Made by a program: the position numbers and the translations under genes
Notes under the pieces: model-generated
What the model was told of the DNA's origin: nothing
Databases searched by the model: none
What the model saw: the letters and a program-made list of their open reading frames with translations, nothing else
Shown: in pieces, positions 1 to 12,960 of the stretch
Layout: each line of letters begins with the position of its first letter
Position numbering within the stretch: the stretch's first letter is position 1
Assembly (NCBI GenBank): GCA_038025085.1
Contig: CM076146.1
Location: 10,602,001 to 10,666,000 of the forward strand
Source: Tetragonia tetragonoides
Lineage: Eukaryota; Streptophyta; Magnoliopsida; Caryophyllales; Aizoaceae
Length of the DNA stretch: 64,000 nt
Direction of reading: 5' to 3'

Positions 1-1555
1 TAATTAAACATGTCAATGGGCCCTTAATCCAATCCAAGACATTACTGTCGTACTTGTAACAAGACAAGCACAAGGCAAAGATGGATATAGAGTACAACAA
101 ACATACTTGATTATATAATATTATAAAAGTAAGGATTACATGATTGTATTGTTCCAAAGCTACATCACTAGTTATACTATTAAGTTATATGGGGTTCTCC
201 TCCATCTGCGGAAGCCACGGAGATACACAGCAACAAAAACATGCACTAAGCATGCACAAAAGGGCTCCTGCCATTCTTCACTCTCTCCCTTGCCCCAATT
301 CTGTCAAAATGATCCAATATCCACGCAAGAACAGATGACACAAAAATAAAAGAAAATTAGCGAAAGCTAAGCAATACTCACCCCACTTTGTTTATACTTA
401 AAATACATTTAGCATTAACAACCATCAATCATAATATTAATACTTATAATATTATCAATAATTATTCTTTAAGAGATTGTTTGTTCTTATAATCATAGTT
501 AACTTGTTCTTTTACGTACAAAGCCATGCATACGTACGATTCACATGCAAAGAGTAGTAGACATTCATCCATACACATAAACTCATAGTTACCTAGAAAA
601 TGACCTTTGAGGTCTAACAAGCTATTGAATAACTTAAGTTACAACATGTAAAGACTAGACTTCTAGGTTAGGTAATGAGGAAGAGCATAGTACAACTAAG
701 ACTCTGTGAGTCCTATACTCGGGTTCGATGACCCTACAAATCATAATTTAGTCATTTGGCCTTTTTGGCATAATCATATCACTTCGGGTTTACACCCTAC
801 ATAAACTTCAGATTAAACCATGATTAAGCGAGATACACAGGATTGGTTAATCCCTACAACTTAATCACAATGGGTTTAACCCTACATCATTTTAATAAAG
901 TGTGCACACTAGGCATGCTCTTCAATATCCCACGGGTACCATGTTTGGTAGCACACTACAAGTAAGTTAGTAGACATGTTTATCTTGTCTAAGTCGGTCA
1001 TACTCATCTCAATAAATATGACTACATATCATTATCTCATCATTTGCGCAATCGATTAATATGAATTATATATTTCCCAAACTTTCAATAATCTCTAAAT
1101 CGTGTTTTATCAATACTTCATATATTCATTCATATGCATATATATACTCATAAAACTCTTAGCAATTCATTATCATTACTTAACATCCATTCGGTCATAA
1201 GCACAATCGATCCATATACATACTTAAGCATAACTATAACTTTACATGCAATTATCAAGTACATAATATCAATCAACTTGATCTCATTCAATCATCATAT
1301 ACGCATACTCAAAATTATATTGCTTTAATAATTAAGTAAATCACTAAGCAAACATCCAATAAAACTTGTCATCTAGATCATAATCCATTCGGCCATATAC
1401 ATATAATCACCAAGCTTAAATAGCAAACTTTTATCCTCATATAATTATCAATCAAATATTAACATGCAACCTTATATCCATTCGGCTATGTCATGAAAAT
1501 AATCATATACAACTTATTCCCACAACTTCACAATTATACCCATAATCATACATAT
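1..1555 (-). mobile_element. Tekay-type LTR fragment (third copy of the element D LTR)
   Basis: This stretch is collinear with two other parts of the window, 45748-47340 and 54414-55993, with many small differences. Those are the LTRs of element D. The copy lacks the first ~27 bases because the window opens inside it. It breaks off near 1555, where the other copies continue with an AT-rich run and this one changes to unrelated sequence. D is transcribed on the minus strand, so this copy is also minus-oriented. No internal coding region adjoins it, so it is either a truncated solo LTR or the edge of an element lying outside the window. Confidence 0.8.
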
Positions 1556-2466
1556 TGATGTGAAATCAGTAACAAAATGGAAATTAATCTTTGATAGTAT
1601 CACACAAAGGGATCTTGTTCAAGAATCACTCAAGAACAACTCACGAATCACTCGTAAGGGTTTCAACCTGAATCACTAAGTTTGAGGGGTAAATACTTAT
1701 GTATTCAGTTATTAATCATCAAAGCACGAGTTTACAATAGCAAAGCTCTCCCCTATTTATATACAAAGAAATCTAAAGCTATTCGGAATTCTAATCCTAA
1801 TCCAAATAGGAAACTAACTATAAAACTAATTACAATTGTAAAACAAACTAACTAACAGCTTTCCTAATACTTAATGGACTCCTAATGCTACTAATGATCA
1901 GATTACTACTTTCCTAAACAATAAATCACGTTTAAGGCAAGTAAAAACAAACTAGGACACAATAACTAGACTAAAGCCGTTGCCTTGGCGCGCAAGGAAT
2001 ATGTTTCGTAAATTGTAACTCATTTTTTACCATGTTTCGCTTTGAATTAGAGAAAATGCAAAGCATCAATGCTGTAGATATCGATCTTATCTTTCCATAG
2101 AGATTTGAATCATCAAGTTTAGATTTCGTATGAGCGAGTTATGGCCAAAATACGAACAACTGTCAGACCTGCCAAGATTACGTGGTTCTCCATAATGAAC
2201 GTGATCATATAGCAAGAGCTTTAATCCCCATATTGCGCGTGTATTCCAAAGTATCTTCAATGTAGGAGGCAATGTAATTGTAACCCATTTTAAAACATGC
2301 TCCATAAACGAACATAATGGAACTAAGATTGAATGTTCTTTCAATTCCCTTTGGAAAACACCATTGTTGTTCTTTAAGAGCCATGTAGGGGAATAAAGAT
2401 CATTCCTAAGATCTATGTAATGGTGAATATGATGTTTATCATTGTTTAAGCCTGTTGCTCCCGCAT
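1556..2466 (-). other. Unresolved LTR-like segment with a minus-strand TATA motif
   Basis: The stretch begins with TGATGTGAAATC exactly where the Tekay LTR is interrupted. It holds a good minus-strand TATA box at 1754-1763. On the minus strand the sequence after that box ends in ...TTTCACATCA, as an LTR's U5 would. No PBS follows and the other end could not be found, so this could be a solo copia-like LTR or a fragment. The minus-strand ORF at 2087-2485 (132 codons) shows no domain that I recognise and runs into the satellite. I see no gene here. Confidence 0.3.
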
Positions 2467-4068
2467 CAAATACAAGTACAAACAAGCTTCAACTCAAGCT
2501 TTTGAATGGATTTATGCATTTTAACAGCTCTTACGACTAGGGTGTAAGAGATTGAGTTCTTTTGTGTTTTATATTAAGAGAAAGCACCCAAACGCTTAGT
2601 TTGCATTCATTTAGGTCTGAATCTACACCAAGGATGTTTACAAGTACAAACAAGCTTCAACTTAAGCTTTTGAATGCATTTACGCGTTTTAACAACACTT
2701 ATGATTAGGGTGATAGAGATTGAGTTATTTTGTGTTGTATATTAAAAGGAAGCACCTAAATGCTTTGTTTTCATTCCTTTGAGTGTGGAACTACACCAAG
2801 GATGTTTACAGGTACAAACAAGCTTCGACTTAAGCTTTTTTATGCATTTACGCGTTTTAACAGCTCTTACGAATAGGGTTAAAGAGACCGAGTTCTTTTA
2901 TGTTGCATATTAAGAGAAAGCACCCAAATGCTTTGTTTGCATTAATTTGAGTGTGAAACTACACCAAGGATGTTTACAAGTAAAAACAAGCATCAACATA
3001 AGCGTTTGAATGCATTTACCCGTTTTAACAGGTCTTACGATTAGGGTGATAGAGATTGAGTTCTTTTGGGTTGTATATTAAGAGAAAACACCCAAATGCT
3101 TTGTTTGCATTCATTTGAGTGTGAAACTACACCAAGGATGTTTACAAGTACAAAACAAGCTTCAACTTAATCTTTTTAATGCATTTACATGTTTGAACAA
3201 CTTTTACGACTTGGGTGAAAGAGATAGAGTTCATTTATGTTGTATATTAAGAGAAAGCACCCAAATATTTTGTTTGCATTCATTTGAGTGTGAAACTACA
3301 CCAAGGATAAATACAAGTACAAACAAGCTTCAACTTAAGCTTTTGAATGCATTTACGCATTTCAACAGCTCTTACGACTAGGGTGAAAGAGATTGAGTTC
3401 TTTTGTGTTTTATATTAAGAGAAAGCACCCAAAGGTTTTGTTTGCATTCATTTGAGTGTGAAACTACACCAAAGATGTGTACAAGTACAAACAAGCTTCA
3501 ACTTAAGGTATTGAATGCATTTATGCGTTTTAACAGCTCTTACGATTAGTGTGATAGAGATTGAGTTGTTTTATGTTGTATATTAAGAGAAAGCACCTAA
3601 ATGCTTTGTTTGCATTCATTTGAGTGTGAAACTACACCAAGAATGAATACAAGTACAAACAAATTTCAACTCTCAAATGCTTTGTTTGCATTCATTTGAG
3701 TGTGAAACTACACCAAGGATGTTTACTAGTACAAACAAGTTTAAAATCAAGCTTTTGAATGCATTTACGCGTTTTAATAGCTCTTACGACTAGGGTGATA
3801 GAGATTGAGTTATTTTGAGTTGTATATTAAGAGAAAGCACCCAAATGCTTTGTTTGCATTCATTTGAGTGTGAAACTACACCAATGATGTTTACAAGTAT
3901 AAACAAGCTTCAAATCAAACTTTTGAATGCATTTACGCGTTTTAACACCTCTTACGACTAGGAAGCTAGAGATTGAGTTTTGTTGTGCTCTATGTTACAA
4001 GAAAGCATCCAAATGCTTTGTTTGCATTCATTTGAGTTTGAAACTACACCAAGGATGTTTGAAAGTAC
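2467..4068. repeat. ~168-bp tandem satellite, block 1 (about 9.5 monomers)
   Basis: The landmark CAAGTACAAACAAGC and its variants start at 2473, 2641, 2809 and 2977, which gives a 168-bp period. Each monomer carries two AAGCTT sites about 12 bp apart, a core near TTTACGCGTTTTAACAGC, and an end near GTGTGAAACTACACC. Monomers differ by scattered substitutions. One unit near 3660-3680 is shortened by an internal deletion. Short ORFs here are read-through of the monomer and are not genes. The length is typical of plant centromeric or pericentromeric satellites, but that location is an inference. Confidence 0.95.
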
Positions 4069-6834
4069 TGTAACACCTCGAATTTCCGTCTAATTTAAAA
4101 CCACTTAAAATCACGAGTTGCAGCGAAAAAACCTAGAAATTCGACGCGTTACCGCCATATTTAATGTTCAAATTAAATACAAGGCTAGAAAGAAATCAAA
4201 TTTTTATATCCCAAACATACATACTAGATAATTAAATAATAACTATCTTTCCAACTAAACTTAAAACAAATAATCCAAATGAAATAAGAAATAGTAAACA
4301 ATTAATTCTTATGCAAGAGAATTAATCTCATTACAATAATAAAATTCCCAATTTAAAAGAATTCCAATCTAAACATTAAGATGAATGTTCTTTGAAGATA
4401 TACAATCTTCTTCACTAGCTCCCAACTCACGAGCTACAATTATCCTGTCAATCTACACCCCCATATAGACGAATTTCATACAGGTTCATCATAAGCCCAT
4501 CATTGAACAGAAATAGACAACAAACACAGGTAAAAAGAAAAACATCTAATCAGCTATGCTGAGTAAGTCATAACCACACAATCCATTTAAATCTCCAATT
4601 TAAGCCAACATGCTTAACAATCATGCTTGATTAAATAAAAGACGACATGCTTTAATTTTAAAAAACCAAACAACCAAAATAATAAATGTCATTATTTATT
4701 ATTCATTAGCCAAGTTCATTAGAGAGAAGAGAATCGCATGAATGTCAGAACCATCCACAAAAGATTCAATAGGATCAAAAGTCCTGTGCATAATAGCAAA
4801 GAGGGATCAACTATCCCGGATTATAGATAACTCCGAAAGTACTTCTAGATGTTCCTAAGTATGCATACCCTCTCTCAACCCTTATGTTTACAAGAAGAAC
4901 AGTTTCACAATAAAACTTCACTTGCCCAATTGCTCATTGTATGGATACAAGCTTTAACCAAATACGTTGGGGCCATACCCGCACTTATGGACCCACTCAA
5001 CGTACCAATTTACATTCCCATTCGCTCCCTTTGGTGGATCCATTACCAAAGAAATCTTAACTCTCAATTCATCAATTCAAAGGTGATCACATAGTCAAGT
5101 AATTCACATAATCTTGGCAATTCTCAAGTAAAACAATATGGTTACAATTTCCGATGGCAAATTTTACATGAATGGCATCTAGGCCTCAATTCATAACCAC
5201 CTAGTTCAATACCTTTAAATAGGTTCCAATAGTTGAAGTTCATTTCCACTTAGTGAAGTAACATGCTTACTAACATGAATCCACATGCTTACCAACATGA
5301 TACAAAAATAGCAATACAAGCTATATTCCAATTGAACAATTATAACATAATTTTCGTCCAATGATCCCAACAAATCATGCATCACCTCAAATGAATCTCA
5401 ACAAGTAGTGATAGGCTACACATAGTGAATTTCCAACATATAACATGCATTCACTTGTATTCTCATTCTCATAAATTCTAAACGAATTAAACATAAGGAA
5501 CAACATAATCAATTGTTTCTTTAACAAACATAATTCACAACGGGAATTACACTCAAGAGTCTAGACAATGACATTACCTTGATCAAAGGAAAAAGATTCA
5601 CACAATGTAAGCTCCCTTACGTTAATTGCGGTCAACGGGTCCTAACAAATCCACACAAAACATAAGTCAACACCTTTGACTTTTAAACCTCCAAAATACA
5701 CTTTAAGGATGATTTAATGCCCTTAATTAAAATATTTAAGTTGCTAGAATTTTCAATTGCTCATGCATGCTCAAAGTTTCCAAAACCAATTTACATAAAC
5801 TAAATTAGGAAACTTGCCAAAACCCTAAATCAAGTCAACAAGTCAATGCAAGTCAAACCACAAAAACACGACCCAACTCCACCATCACCACCGCTGACCA
5901 CCGCCAGTGGCGCCGAGCAGCCGCTGGTGCTGGTTGCACGGTCAGCAGCCCCGCGCTGCCGTGTTGCCCAAACCGAATCCTTTTTTTTTTGTGGTTAATT
6001 AACTTTAACAAATCCAAATCTAAATTAAATCCGAATAATTAATAAATTTTCAGATTTAATAAAACACAAGATCCAACTTTTTAAACTCAATCTTTGATTC
6101 AAACTCAATACAACATTAAACTCAACCCTAATCATGATTCTAACATGTAAAATAGTAGAATCTAGCAAACCCTAGGCAAATACATAAAGTTAGTGTTTAC
6201 CCATACAAAACTATGGTTCGTAAAACAACGAATTTGAATCAAGAATACATTTTTAAATAATCAAAAGGCATTAAAAACACTTACTTGGGATAAAAATGGA
6301 TTAAACTTGAGCAAGAGGATGAATTGTAAAAGAGTAGGAAATTCTCTTTCTTCTTCCTCTTGGTGTGTCGTGCGTGAGTTTGAAAGAGAGAAAGATGGGT
6401 GATTTTTTTATTTTTTTTTTTTGGTAAAGAGTCAGTTGTTTTAGAAGTAAAGTATATTTAGGAACTAAATATACTCCTTCTTTCCCTCAACTTCTCATTT
6501 CCTAAAATCTCTCCTAAGATCACTCCACACTCCAACAATTTAGGAAACAAAATTTTAAAACAAAAATTCTGATTTTTCCTCATCATATTTTCGGCTAGGG
6601 ACAAAAATTATGGCTCACAAGAGGCTAATATTTTCGGCCAAGCCTGAAAATATTAGTCCACAAAACTCTTTTATTTAATTTGGCCTAGTTACAATTAATT
6701 AGGTCCAAAACCAAAACTCTAATATTAATTAAGCACTTTAAATAATTTGAGCCCAATTAATATTTTAAATCCAAATTGCATTTTCTTTTTAAGTAATTAT
6801 TATTCTAAAATGAATAATAATACGGGGTATTACA
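4069..6834 (-). repeat. 3' LTR of element E (2766 bp)
   Basis: On the plus strand the LTR runs from TGTAACACCTCG to GGGGTATTACA, so it has TG...CA ends. A purine tract (minus strand) lies immediately outside at 6838-6853, which marks this as the 3' LTR. A GC-rich patch at about 5885-5970 and a pyrimidine/purine-rich patch near 6340-6420 interrupt otherwise AT-rich sequence. I saw no coding region in it; the 81-codon plus-strand ORF at 4849-5094 has no recognisable domain. Confidence 0.8.
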
Positions 6835-6837
6835 TCC

Positions 6838-6853
6838 TTACCCCCTTAAAAGA
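6838..6853 (-). promoter_or_regulatory. Polypurine tract next to the element E 3' LTR
   Basis: The minus strand reads CTTTTAAGGGGGTAAGGA immediately before the LTR start TGTAATACCCC. A purine run in this position primes plus-strand DNA synthesis in Ty3/gypsy elements. A second, similar motif lies about 230 bp upstream in the element, at about 7072-7090 (plus-strand coordinates). Confidence 0.7.
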
Positions 6854-7109
6854 ATTTTAGTCCTCGAAACCTAGGATCATCACCAAAGTGAAGCTAGTTC
6901 CATGAGGCAAAGTTTTTCACCACACTTTCAAAGTTCCACACAACAATGAGACTCGAAAGTTTAAAAAAATTTCACAACTTTTTCAAATAACAAAATGAGC
7001 ATGATGCAATGCAATGCAATGCAATGAGTTTTCCAGTCTTTAGTTTCTTTTCTTTTGTGGATTGTTACACCCTTCCCCCATTAAAAAGGTTTCGACCTCG
7101 AAACTAAGG

Positions 7110-8520
7110 TTAACTACCTTGTTCGAACAGTTGAGGATAACGCTTGCGCATATCAGCCTCAGTCTCCCAAGTCGCTTCTTCGGCTTTTTGGTTAGCCCAC
7201 AACACTTTCACAAGATTGATCGTAGACGCACGAGTATTCTTCGTTTTCTCTTTTAGGATCCTCACAGGTTTAGTTCGCTCCTAAAGGACTCGAACTAGTT
7301 GCTCTTCATAGGTGAGTGTGTTATCTAACACTAACTTTTCAGAATTCAGCACATGACTTGGATTATGGTGATACTTGTTAAGTTGCGACACGTGGAACAC
7401 ATCGTGCACTTGCTCAAAATCCATAGGCATAGCAAGCCTATAAGCGACCTCTCCAATTCTATCAAGAATCTCATAGGGTCCAATGTACTTTGGGCTAAGC
7501 TTTCGTTTGCGCCCAAATCTCATAACTCCAGGCGTAGGTGATACTTTGAGAAGTACCTTCTCACCAACCTGCAATTCCTCCATTCGTCGATGTTGATCTG
7601 CATAGACTTTCTGTTTATCTTGTGTAGCTTTTATCTTCTCTTGGACAAGTTTCACTTGACCCACAGTCTCTTGGATAAAATCCGGACCCAAAACAAAAGT
7701 CTCACTTATGTCGTTCCAACACGTAAAAGATCAACACTTTCTTCCATACAACGCCTCGTAAGGTGCTCCAAAATTGCTCGCATGGTAGCTATTGTTGTAG
7801 GAGAACTCAATCAAAGGCAAACTCTTCTCCCAAGATTCCTTCATCTCTAGAGCACAAGCTCTCAACATGTCCTCCAACGTCTGAATAGTACGCTCCGTTT
7901 GAGCATCTGTCGCAGAATGAAATGCCATACTAATTTTCAACTTTGTACCAAAAGCATTCTGAAATTGGTCCCAATAATTCGACAAGAATCTCGTATCCCT
8001 GTCTGACACAATGTTTTTAGGCACTCCATGTAACCTTAAGACCTCTTTTACATAAGCGTCAGCTAGTTGGTCCATTGACCAAGTCTTCTTCATTGCAAGG
8101 AATCTCGCCGTTTTCGTCAATCGATCGACAATGACCCAAATAGTGTCCTTCCCGTACCTCGTATTTGGTAATCCAGTCACGAAATCCACCGAGATTGAAT
8201 CCCATTTCCATCCAGGAATTTCCAACGATTCAACAAGACCTCTAGGCTTTCTGTGTTCGATCTTCACATTTTGAAAAGTAAGACACCTTGCCACATACTC
8301 AGCACACTCTCGCTTCATGTTTGTCCACCAAAACTGAAGTTTCAAGTCTTTGTACAGCTTATCACCACCTGGGTGAACAGAATACGCAGTTCCATGCGCC
8401 TCATCAAGAATTGTTCGCTTCAGCTCGGCGTTGTTTGGTACACACCAACGCCCCTTCATCTTGATCGTACCATCATCAAGGATCACAAATCGGGATGCTT
8501 CCCATCCTTGAACTTGACAC
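7110..8520 (-). pseudogene. Ty3/gypsy integrase with chromodomain (element E), broken
   Basis: The main open piece (7731-8486) holds the zinc-binding and catalytic parts of integrase. His31 and His38 are present, Cys68 is present, but the second cysteine of the HHCC finger is Phe71. The catalytic triad is complete: Asp101 (SVDF), Asp162 (SDRD) and Glu198 (QTER), with the D-35-E spacing. A stop (TGA in place of the usual Arg codon after GRKC) at about 7730 separates it from the next piece. That piece (7281-7691) carries the GPY/F region (GPYEILDRIGEVAYRL). A further in-frame TAG near 7280 precedes the chromodomain (...VLWANQKAEEATWE...), which ends near 7110. The enzyme would join element DNA to host DNA, and the chromodomain would steer it to marked chromatin. 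As it stands it cannot be made intact. Confidence 0.9.
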
Positions 8521-8537
8521 GTAACTCCTCTAGAAAT

Positions 8538-11500
8538 GGATGTTTACAAGTACAAACAAGTTTCAACTCAAGCTTTTGAATGCATTTATGCGTTTTAACA
8601 GCTTTTACGACTGTGATGAAAGAGATTGACTTTATTTCTGTTGTATATTAAGAGAAAACACCTAAATGCTTTCATTGCATTCATTTCAGTTTTAAACTAC
8701 ACCAAGGATGTTTACAAGTACAAACAAGCTTCAACTCAAGCTTTTGAATGCATATACGCGTTTTAACAGCTCTTACGGCTAAGGTAAAAGAGATTGAGTT
8801 CTTTTGTGTTGTATATTAAGAGAAAGCCCCCAAATGCTTCGCTTTCATTCATTTGAGTGTAAAACTACACCAAGGATGTTTACAAGTACAAACAAGCTTC
8901 AACTCAAGCTTTTGAATGCATTTACGCGTTTTAACAACTCTTACTACTAGGGTGAGAGAGATTGAGTTCGTTTGGGTTTTATATTAGGAGAAATAACCCA
9001 AATGCTTTGTTTGCATGCATTTACGTGTGAAACTACACCAAGTATGTTTACAAGTACAAACAAGCTTCAACTCAACCTTTTGAATGCTTTTACGCGTTTT
9101 AACAGCTCTTACGACTATGGTGATAGAGATTGAGTTATTTTGTGTTGTATATTAAGTGAAAGCACCCAAATGCTTTGTTTGCATTCATTTGAGTGTGAAA
9201 CTACAACAAGGATGTTTACAAGTACAAACAAGCATCAACTCAAGTTTTTCAATGCATTTAAATGTTTTCACAGCTCTTACAACTAGGGTAAAAGAGATTG
9301 AGTTCTTTTGTGTTGTATATTAAGAGAAAGCTCCCAAATGCTTTGTTTGCAATCATTTTAGTGCAAAGCTAAACCAAGGATGTCTACAAGTACAAATAAG
9401 CTTCAACTCAAGCTTTTGAATGCATTTACACGTTTTAACAGCTCTTACGACTAGGGTGATAGAGCTTGAGTTCTTTTTTGTTGTATATTAAGAGAAAGCA
9501 CCCAAATGCTTTGTTTGCATTCATTTAATTGTGAAACTACACCAAGAATGTTTACAAGTACAAACAAGCTTCAACTACAGCTTTTGAATGCATTTACGCG
9601 TTTTAACAGCTCTTACGACTAGGGTGATAGAGATTGAGTTCTTTTGTGTTTTATATTAAGAGAAAGCACCCAAATGCTTTGTTTGCATTCATTTGAGTGT
9701 GAAACTACACCAAGGATATTTACATGTACAAACAAGCTTCAACTCAAAATTTTGAATACATTTACATGTTTTAACAGCCCTTACGACTAGGGTGAAAGAG
9801 ATTGAGTTCTTTTGTGGTGTCGATTAAGAGAAAGCACCCAAATGCTTTGTTTGCATTTATTTGAGTGTGAAACTACACCAAAGATGTTTATATGTACCAA
9901 CAAGCTTCAACTCAAGATTTTGAATGCATTTACGAGTTTTAACAGCTCTTACGACTAGGGTGATAGAGATTGAGTTCTTTTGTGTTGTATATTAAGAGAA
10001 AGCACCCAAATGCTTTGTTTCCATTCACTTGAGTGTGAAACTACACCAAGGATGTTTACAAGTACAAACAAGAATCAAATAAAACTTTTGAATGCATTTA
10101 CTCATTTTAACAGCTCTAACGACTAGGGTATAAAGATTGAGTTCTTTTGTGTTGTGTATTAAGAGAAAGCACCCTAATGCTTTGTTTGCATTCATTTGAG
10201 TGTGAAACTACACCAAGGATTTTTACAAGTACATACAAGCTTCAACACAAGCTTTTGAATGCATTTACACGTTTTAACATTTTTTACGACTAGGGTGCAA
10301 GAGAACGAGTTCTTTTATGTTGTATATAAAGAGAAAATACCCAAATGCTTTGTTTGCAGTGATTTGAGTGTGAAACTACACCAAGGATGTTTACAAGTAC
10401 AAACAAGCTTCAACTTAACCTTTTTAATGCATTTACGCGTTCTAACAGCTCTTACGACTAGGGTGAAATAGATGGAGTTCTTTTATGTTGTATATTAAGA
10501 GAAAGCACCCAAATGCTTTGTTTGCATTTATTTAAGTGTGAAACTACACCAAGGATGTTTACAAGTACAAACAAGTTTCAATTCAAGCTTTTGAATGCAT
10601 TTACGCGTTTTAATAGCTCTTACGACTAGGGTGAAATAGATTGAGTTATTTTGTGTTTTATATTAAGAGAAAGCACCCCCATGCTTTGTTTGCATTCATT
10701 TATGTGTGAAACTACACCAAGGATTTTTACAAGTACAAACAAGTTTCAAATCAAGCTTTTGAATGCATTTACGCGTGTTAATAGCTCTTACGACTAGAGT
10801 GATAGAGATTGAGTTCTTTTGTGTCGTATATTAAGAGAAAGCACCGAAATGCTTTGTTTGCATTCATTTGAGTGTGAAACTACACCAAGGATGTTTACAT
10901 GTACAAACAAGTTTCAAGTCAAGCTTTTGAATTCATTTACGCGTTTTAACAGCTTTTACGACTAGGGTGATAGAGATTGGGTTGTTTTGTGTTGTATATT
11001 AAGAGAAAGCACCCAAATGCTTTGTTTGCATTCATTTGAGTGTGAAACAAAACCAACGATGTTTACAAGTATACACAAGCTTCAAATCAAACGTTTGAAT
11101 GCATTAATGCGTTTTAACAGCCCTAACGACTAGGAAGCTAGAGACTGAAATTTTTATGCTCTTTGTTACAAGAAAACATCCAAATGCTTTGTTTGCATTC
11201 ATTTGAGTAAGAAACTACACCAAGGATGTTTACATGTCCAAACAAGCTTCAACTCAAGCTTTTGAACACATTTACGCGTTTTAACATCTCTTTCGGCTAG
11301 GAAGCTAGAGATTGAGTTCTTTTGTGTTGTATATTAAGAGAAAGGACACAAATGCTTTGTTTGCGTTCATTTGAGTGTGAAACTACACCAAGGATGTTTA
11401 CAAGTACAAACAAGCTTCAACTCACGCTTTGGTATGCATTTACGCGTTTTAACAGCTCTTACGACTCGGGTGAAAGAGATTGACTTCTTTTCTGTTGTAT

Positions 11501-12542
11501 ATTAAGAGAAAGCACCCAAATGCTTTGTTTGCATTCATTTGTGTGTGAAACTACACCAAGGATGGTTACAAGTACAAACAAGCTTGAACTTAAGCTTTTA
11601 AATGCATTTACGCGTTTTAACAGCTCTTACGACTAGGGTTAAAGAGACCGAGTTCTTTTATGTTGTATATTAAGAGAAAGCTCCCAAATGCTATGTTTGC
11701 ATTCATTTGAGTATGAAACTACACCATGGATGAATACAAGTACAAACAAGCTTCAACTAAAGCTTTTGAATGCATTTACACGTTTTTATAGCTCTTACGA
11801 CTAGGGTGAAAGAGATTGAGTTCTCTTGTGTTTTGTATTAAGAGAAAGCACCCAATTGATTTGTTTGCATTCATTTGAGTGTGAAACTACACCAAGGATG
11901 TTCACAAGTACAAACAAGCTTCAAATCAAGTTTTTGAATGCATTTACGCATTTTAATAGCTCTTACGACTAGGGTGAAAGAGATTGACTTCTTTTTTGTT
12001 GTATATTAAGAGAAAGCACCGAAATACTTTGTTTGCATTCATTTGAGTGTGAAACTACACCAAGGATGTTTACAAGTACAAACACGCTTCAACTCAAGCT
12101 TTTGAATGCATTTACGCATTTTAATAGCTCTTACGACTAGGGTGAAAGAGATTTAACTTCTTTTCTGTTGTATATTAAGAGAAAGCACCCAAATGCTTTG
12201 TTTGCATTCATTTGAGTGTGAACTACACCAAGGATGTTTACAATTACAAACAAGCTTCAACTTAACCTTTTTAATGCATTTACACGTTTTAACAGCTCTT
12301 ATGATTAGGGTGATAGAGATTGAGTTTGAAACTACACCAAGGATCTTTACAAGTACAAACAAGCTTCAACATAAGCTTTTGAATGTATTTACGCGTTCTA
12401 TTGGGTGATAGAGATTGAGTTATTTTGTGTTTTATATTAAGAGAAAGCACCCAAATGCTTTGTTTGCATTCATTTGAGTGTGAAACTACACCAAGATGTT
12501 TACAAGTACAAACAAGTTTCAACTTAAGCTTTTTAACGCATT
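8538..12542. repeat. ~168-bp tandem satellite, block 2 (about 24 monomers)
   Basis: This is the same monomer family and orientation as 2467-4068, resuming directly beside the broken integrase. Nearly every unit repeats the order CAAGTACAAACAAG, GCATTTACGCGTTTT, GTATATTAAGAGAAAG, GAAACTACACCAAGGATG. Several units show the variant AGGAAGCTAGAGA in place of AGGGTGATAGAGA (near 11130 and 11300), as does one in block 1 (near 3960), so subfamilies exist. The last units (12300-12542) are shortened. ORFs such as 10259-10471 and 12193-12408 are products of the repeat frame and not genes. Confidence 0.95.
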
Positions 12543-12730
12543 ACACTTCTAGAAAAAGACCTTTTAACGACCAAGTAATAACGACGACTTGTAAATTTCG
12601 TCATTAGAAATGTATTAGTAACGACAAATTTTTTTTGGTGATCATTAATGTTATAAACAATGTAGATTTCACGAGTATAATTGAAGTCATCGTTAAAGTC
12701 ATCGTTATTGTTACTTTAAATTTCACTATT
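12543..12730. mobile_element. Probable truncated end of a CACTA-like transposon
   Basis: The satellite stops at CACTTCTAGAAAAAGACC, which resembles a CACTA terminal repeat with one mismatch. It is followed by repeated ACGAC/GTCGT motifs in both orientations (AACGACCAAG, TAACGACGAC, GTAACGACAAA, TCGTTAAAGTC, TCGTTATTG). Short subterminal repeats of this type are usual for CACTA elements. No partner end was found. The following 230 bases (12731-12960) hold a C13 run at about 12780 and no gene that I can see. Confidence 0.4.
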
Positions 12731-12960
12731 ATTAATGTGTTTTAGTCTGACCGGAAATTGTGAGTGGTAAAAGAATTCACTCCCCCCCCCCCAAAAAAAA
12801 ACTAAATTATTAAGAGGGAAATCATGATAAGTCGAATTAATATGTTAAGTTAAAACCAATCCCTCTCCACATTAATTAATTATTACGGAAAAAAAAGAAC
12901 TGTGAGGAACGAGTGGGAAAAATAAAGAACAAAACCTAAAGCTATCACCTGCTAACTATA

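Larger units (their letters stand above)
4069..8537 (-). mobile_element. 5'-truncated Tekay-like chromovirus inserted in the satellite (element E)
   Basis: On the minus strand the order is integrase, GPY/F region, chromodomain, purine tract, 3' LTR. Gag, protease, RT and the 5' LTR are absent, because satellite sequence resumes directly upstream of the integrase at about 8538. The satellite is cut at ...GGATGTTTGAAAGTAC on the left and resumes at GGATGTTTACAAGTAC on the right. The right breakpoint is therefore not the original insertion point, and a later deletion or unequal exchange removed the 5' half. A chromodomain with the canonical tryptophan and EATWE motif favours Tekay-type over CRM-type chromoviruses. 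Confidence 0.85.

Noticed and set aside
140..349. A ~70-76-codon ORF conserved in position in all three copies of the element D LTR (140-349, 45895-46125, 54558-54788)
   Set aside because: Most differences between copies change the amino acid and few are silent, and the ORF is antisense to the element. This is neutral change in a repeat and not a kept gene.
2087..2485. A 132-codon minus-strand ORF
   Set aside because: No domain, no splice or promoter context except LTR-like sequence, and its start lies in the satellite edge.
3115..3381. ORFs in the satellite blocks (also 8253-8579, 10259-10471, 12153-12607)
   Set aside because: They are read-through of the 168-bp monomer; frames change between neighbouring monomers.
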